Below are positions 48,032-49,237 of a DNA stretch of 49,237 nt, one piece after another. The DNA comes from Bradyrhizobium sp. S69 (lineage in GTDB: Bacteria > Pseudomonadota > Alphaproteobacteria > Rhizobiales > Xanthobacteraceae): contig NZ_LMUK01000016.1 of NCBI RefSeq assembly GCF_009766005.1, positions 1-49,237 on the forward strand. The letters run 5' to 3'. Numbering within the stretch: position 1 is the first letter of the stretch; each line of letters begins with the position of its first letter. The notes under the pieces were generated by a model that was not told where the DNA came from, did not search any database, and saw nothing but the letters and a program-made list of their open reading frames with translations. The translations under genes were made by a program, and so were the position numbers.

Positions 48032-48059
48032 ACAAAGCCCCGCGCGAGCGGGGCTTTGT
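48032..48059. terminator. Bidirectional intrinsic terminator
   Basis: A perfect 12-bp stem (48032-48043 with 48048-48059) has a GCGA loop. On the minus strand it is followed by a run reading TTTGCG after TTTGT, on the plus strand by CGTATT. It lies between two convergent small-protein genes and can serve both. Confidence 0.85.
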
Positions 48060-48079
48060 CGTATTCCGTGACGCTGCGC

Positions 48080-48325
48080 TCAGATCGGGCGGCAGCGGCC
48101 GGCACGCCAGAAAAAGCCCGGGCCACAGCCGCGGCCGGGCCCCACCACCACCGGGCGCTCGACCACGACCGCTCCCGGTACCACCACGACAGCGGGGCCG
48201 CCATTGGGGCGGCAGTGGCCATAGGCGCCGCGATGCATGCCCGGACCGCATCCGCCTTCGGCATTGGCGGCGCTAAAGCCAGCGAACGAACTGGCGACCA
48301 AAACTGCCGCGAAAAGGTATTTCAT
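48080..48325 (-). CDS. Small secreted Cys/Gly-rich protein, GCG_CRPN-like
   Basis: 81 residues from the ATG at 48325, preceded by a near-perfect ribosome binding site (GGAGGA six bases upstream). MKYLFAAVLVASSFAGFSA is a signal peptide cleaved near ANA. The mature part repeats one motif, GCGPGMHRGAYGHCRPN and GCGPGFFWRAGRCRPI, around a Val/Pro-rich middle. This GCG...CRP pattern is known in small proteins of Bradyrhizobium and relatives; function is unknown. The four Cys may form two disulfides or bind metal. It converges with the His-rich gene. Confidence 0.85.
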   Translation of the reverse strand: MKYLFAAVLVASSFAGFSAANAEGGCGPGMHRGAYGHCRPNGGPAVVVVPGAVVVERPVVVGPGRGCGPGFFWRAGRCRPI

Positions 48326-48418
48326 ATTTCCTCCGATTTTGAGCCGCCATGCGGCGTGCCGCGAACTTAGTCGCGGCGATCTGAATGTAAAATGAACGTT
48401 CGTGAGGGCGTCTATCAT

Positions 48419-48456
48419 CGCGTTTTCGAGCGAAAGCGCGTCAAACAAAAGTTTAG
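48419..48456 (+). repeat. Dispersed ~105-bp repeat, shortened copy C
   Basis: It keeps CGCGTTTTCGAGCG and GCGCGTCAAACAAAAG from the family at 3229-3333 and 41579-41681 but lacks the roughly 25-bp middle and the hairpin half. It overlaps the last four bases of the ArsR gene. Confidence 0.75.
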
Positions 48457-49145
48457 GCCTCGCCGAACAGCGCCGCGAATCGCTTCTCGCCATTGCGGGT
48501 GAAATTGACCACGCGGCTGCCGGGGGCGGCATCGCGCGTCGCCCATTTCAGCTCGCTAAAGCGGGTCAGGATCGCGGCCCCCAGCGTGCCCGCCAGATGA
48601 TGGCGACGCTCGCTCCAGTCGAGGCAGGCCCGGCACAACGGGCGGCGCGGATGGGCGAGCGCATCAGCCGAAATCTGCAAGGTGTCGGTCAGGAAACGCT
48701 GGCCCTCGGCGGTCAGCTCGATGTCCTGTTTGCGCTGCCGCAACCAGCGCTGCCGCTTCATGCTGTCGAGCATCTGCACGCCGAGATCGCCGGCCAGATG
48801 ATCGTAGCAAACCCGGGCGTGGCGCAGCGCCGGGTCCTTCGGCCCGGTTCGCACCCGCATATGACCGGCGCGCGCGGCAAGGCCCTCGAGGCCCTCCAGC
48901 ACCGCGGCGACATCGGGATCGCTGAGCCGAAAATAGCGGTGGCGGCCCTGTTTCTCCTGCTCGACCAGTCCGCCGGCCTCCAGCTTTGAAAGATGCGAAC
49001 TCGCGGTTTGCGGCGTGACGCCGGCCTGGTGCGCCAGCTCGCTCGCGGTCAGCGCGCGGCCGGTCATCAGCGCGGTCAGCATGTTGGAGCGCGCGGGATC
49101 GCCGACCAGGGCGGCAATCATCGCGATATCGGGGCCTGCTTTCAT
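48453..49145 (-). CDS. ArsR/SmtB family transcriptional regulator, long form
   Basis: 230 residues, about twice the usual length. The N-terminal winged-helix domain (1-95) carries GDPARSNMLTALMTGRALTA and SELAHQAGVTPQTASSHLSK, then LVEQEKQGRHRYFRL. The C-terminal half (about 96-230) is an extra domain with LCRACLDWSERRHHLAGTLG, seen in relatives of this subgroup. The typical ELCVCDL metal site is missing, but two cysteines occur in LCRACLDW. The effector is unknown. Its stop lies within a shortened dispersed repeat. Confidence 0.9.
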   Translation of the reverse strand: MKAGPDIAMIAALVGDPARSNMLTALMTGRALTASELAHQAGVTPQTASSHLSKLEAGGLVEQEKQGRHRYFRLSDPDVAAVLEGLEGLAARAGHMRVRTGPKDPALRHARVCYDHLAGDLGVQMLDSMKRQRWLRQRKQDIELTAEGQRFLTDTLQISADALAHPRRPLCRACLDWSERRHHLAGTLGAAILTRFSELKWATRDAAPGSRVVNFTRNGEKRFAALFGEA

Positions 49146-49211
49146 AGTTCGATCATAGCCGAAGCATTGGCGTCGATCAAGCTGCTAGGGTGGGAATTGG
49201 AAGATTGGTTT

Positions 49212-49237
49212 CGTCATTGCGAGGAGTCACCGGGTCC
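49212..49237. repeat. Partial dispersed repeat at the window edge
   Basis: CGTCATTGCGAGGAGTCA resembles the start of the CGTCATTGCGAGCGAAGCGA type intergenic repeat; it runs off the end of the window, so the assignment is tentative. Confidence 0.4.

Overview
The window is high-GC alphaproteobacterial chromosome, most likely Bradyrhizobium or a close relative in the Nitrobacteraceae. The RpoC, RpoA and ribosomal protein sequences are of that type. Also typical are an ATP12-type F1 assembly factor, a FliK/FhlB-like pair away from any flagellar cluster, and many short palindromic repeat families.

Layout. Positions 1-950 hold the 3' end of rpoC and a strong intrinsic terminator. Positions 1081-6668 hold three genes that interrupt the usual rpoBC to rpsL neighbourhood: an amine-oxidase/methyltransferase fusion, an ABC exporter with acidic ends, and a convergent FAD monooxygenase-like protein. 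The last two overlap at their 3' ends. After about 700 bp without a convincing gene comes the str-S10-spc-alpha cluster (7366-26503): rpsL, rpsG, fusA, tuf, rpsJ, rplC, rplD, rplW, rplB, rpsS, rplV, rpsC, rplP, rpmC, rpsQ, rplN, rplX, rplE, rpsN, rpsH, rplF, rplR, rpsE, rpmD, rplO, secY, adk, rpsM, rpsK, rpoA, rplQ. It ends in a textbook terminator. Gaps in the cluster carry palindromic elements, and Adk has a histone H1-like lysine/alanine tail.

Positions 26589-36817 are mixed housekeeping and accessory genes: an SDR, an MDR oxidoreductase divergent from an HxlR regulator, a small secreted protein, a porin, a DegQ-type protease with rarA, a higBA toxin-antitoxin pair coupled to a pseudouridine synthase, and a secreted DUF3828-like protein. 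Positions 36898-42140 carry ATP12, FliK-like and FhlB-like proteins, an Imm11-like orphan immunity protein, a Bug/TctC binding protein and a DUF4260 membrane protein. Positions 42281-49145 carry pccB, a GIY-YIG gene, a membrane-anchored unknown, a DapA-family aldolase, small secreted proteins (one six-cysteine, one His-rich, one Cys-Gly-rich) and an ArsR regulator, with many repeats between them.

The best leads are: (1) the GIY-YIG gene and a repeat lie between the real pccB 3' end and a second, decayed copy of that 3' end, so this looks like a small insertion that reconstituted its target gene; (2) two unrelated genes end inside copies of one repeat, which gives both the C-terminus VGxxSAA and the stop codon; (3) the three-gene flavoenzyme/exporter cassette beside rpoC, with an acidic tail read antisense as a poly-serine tail. 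No CRISPR array, tRNA, rRNA or transposase was recognised. All statements come from reading the sequence by eye; no database search was run.
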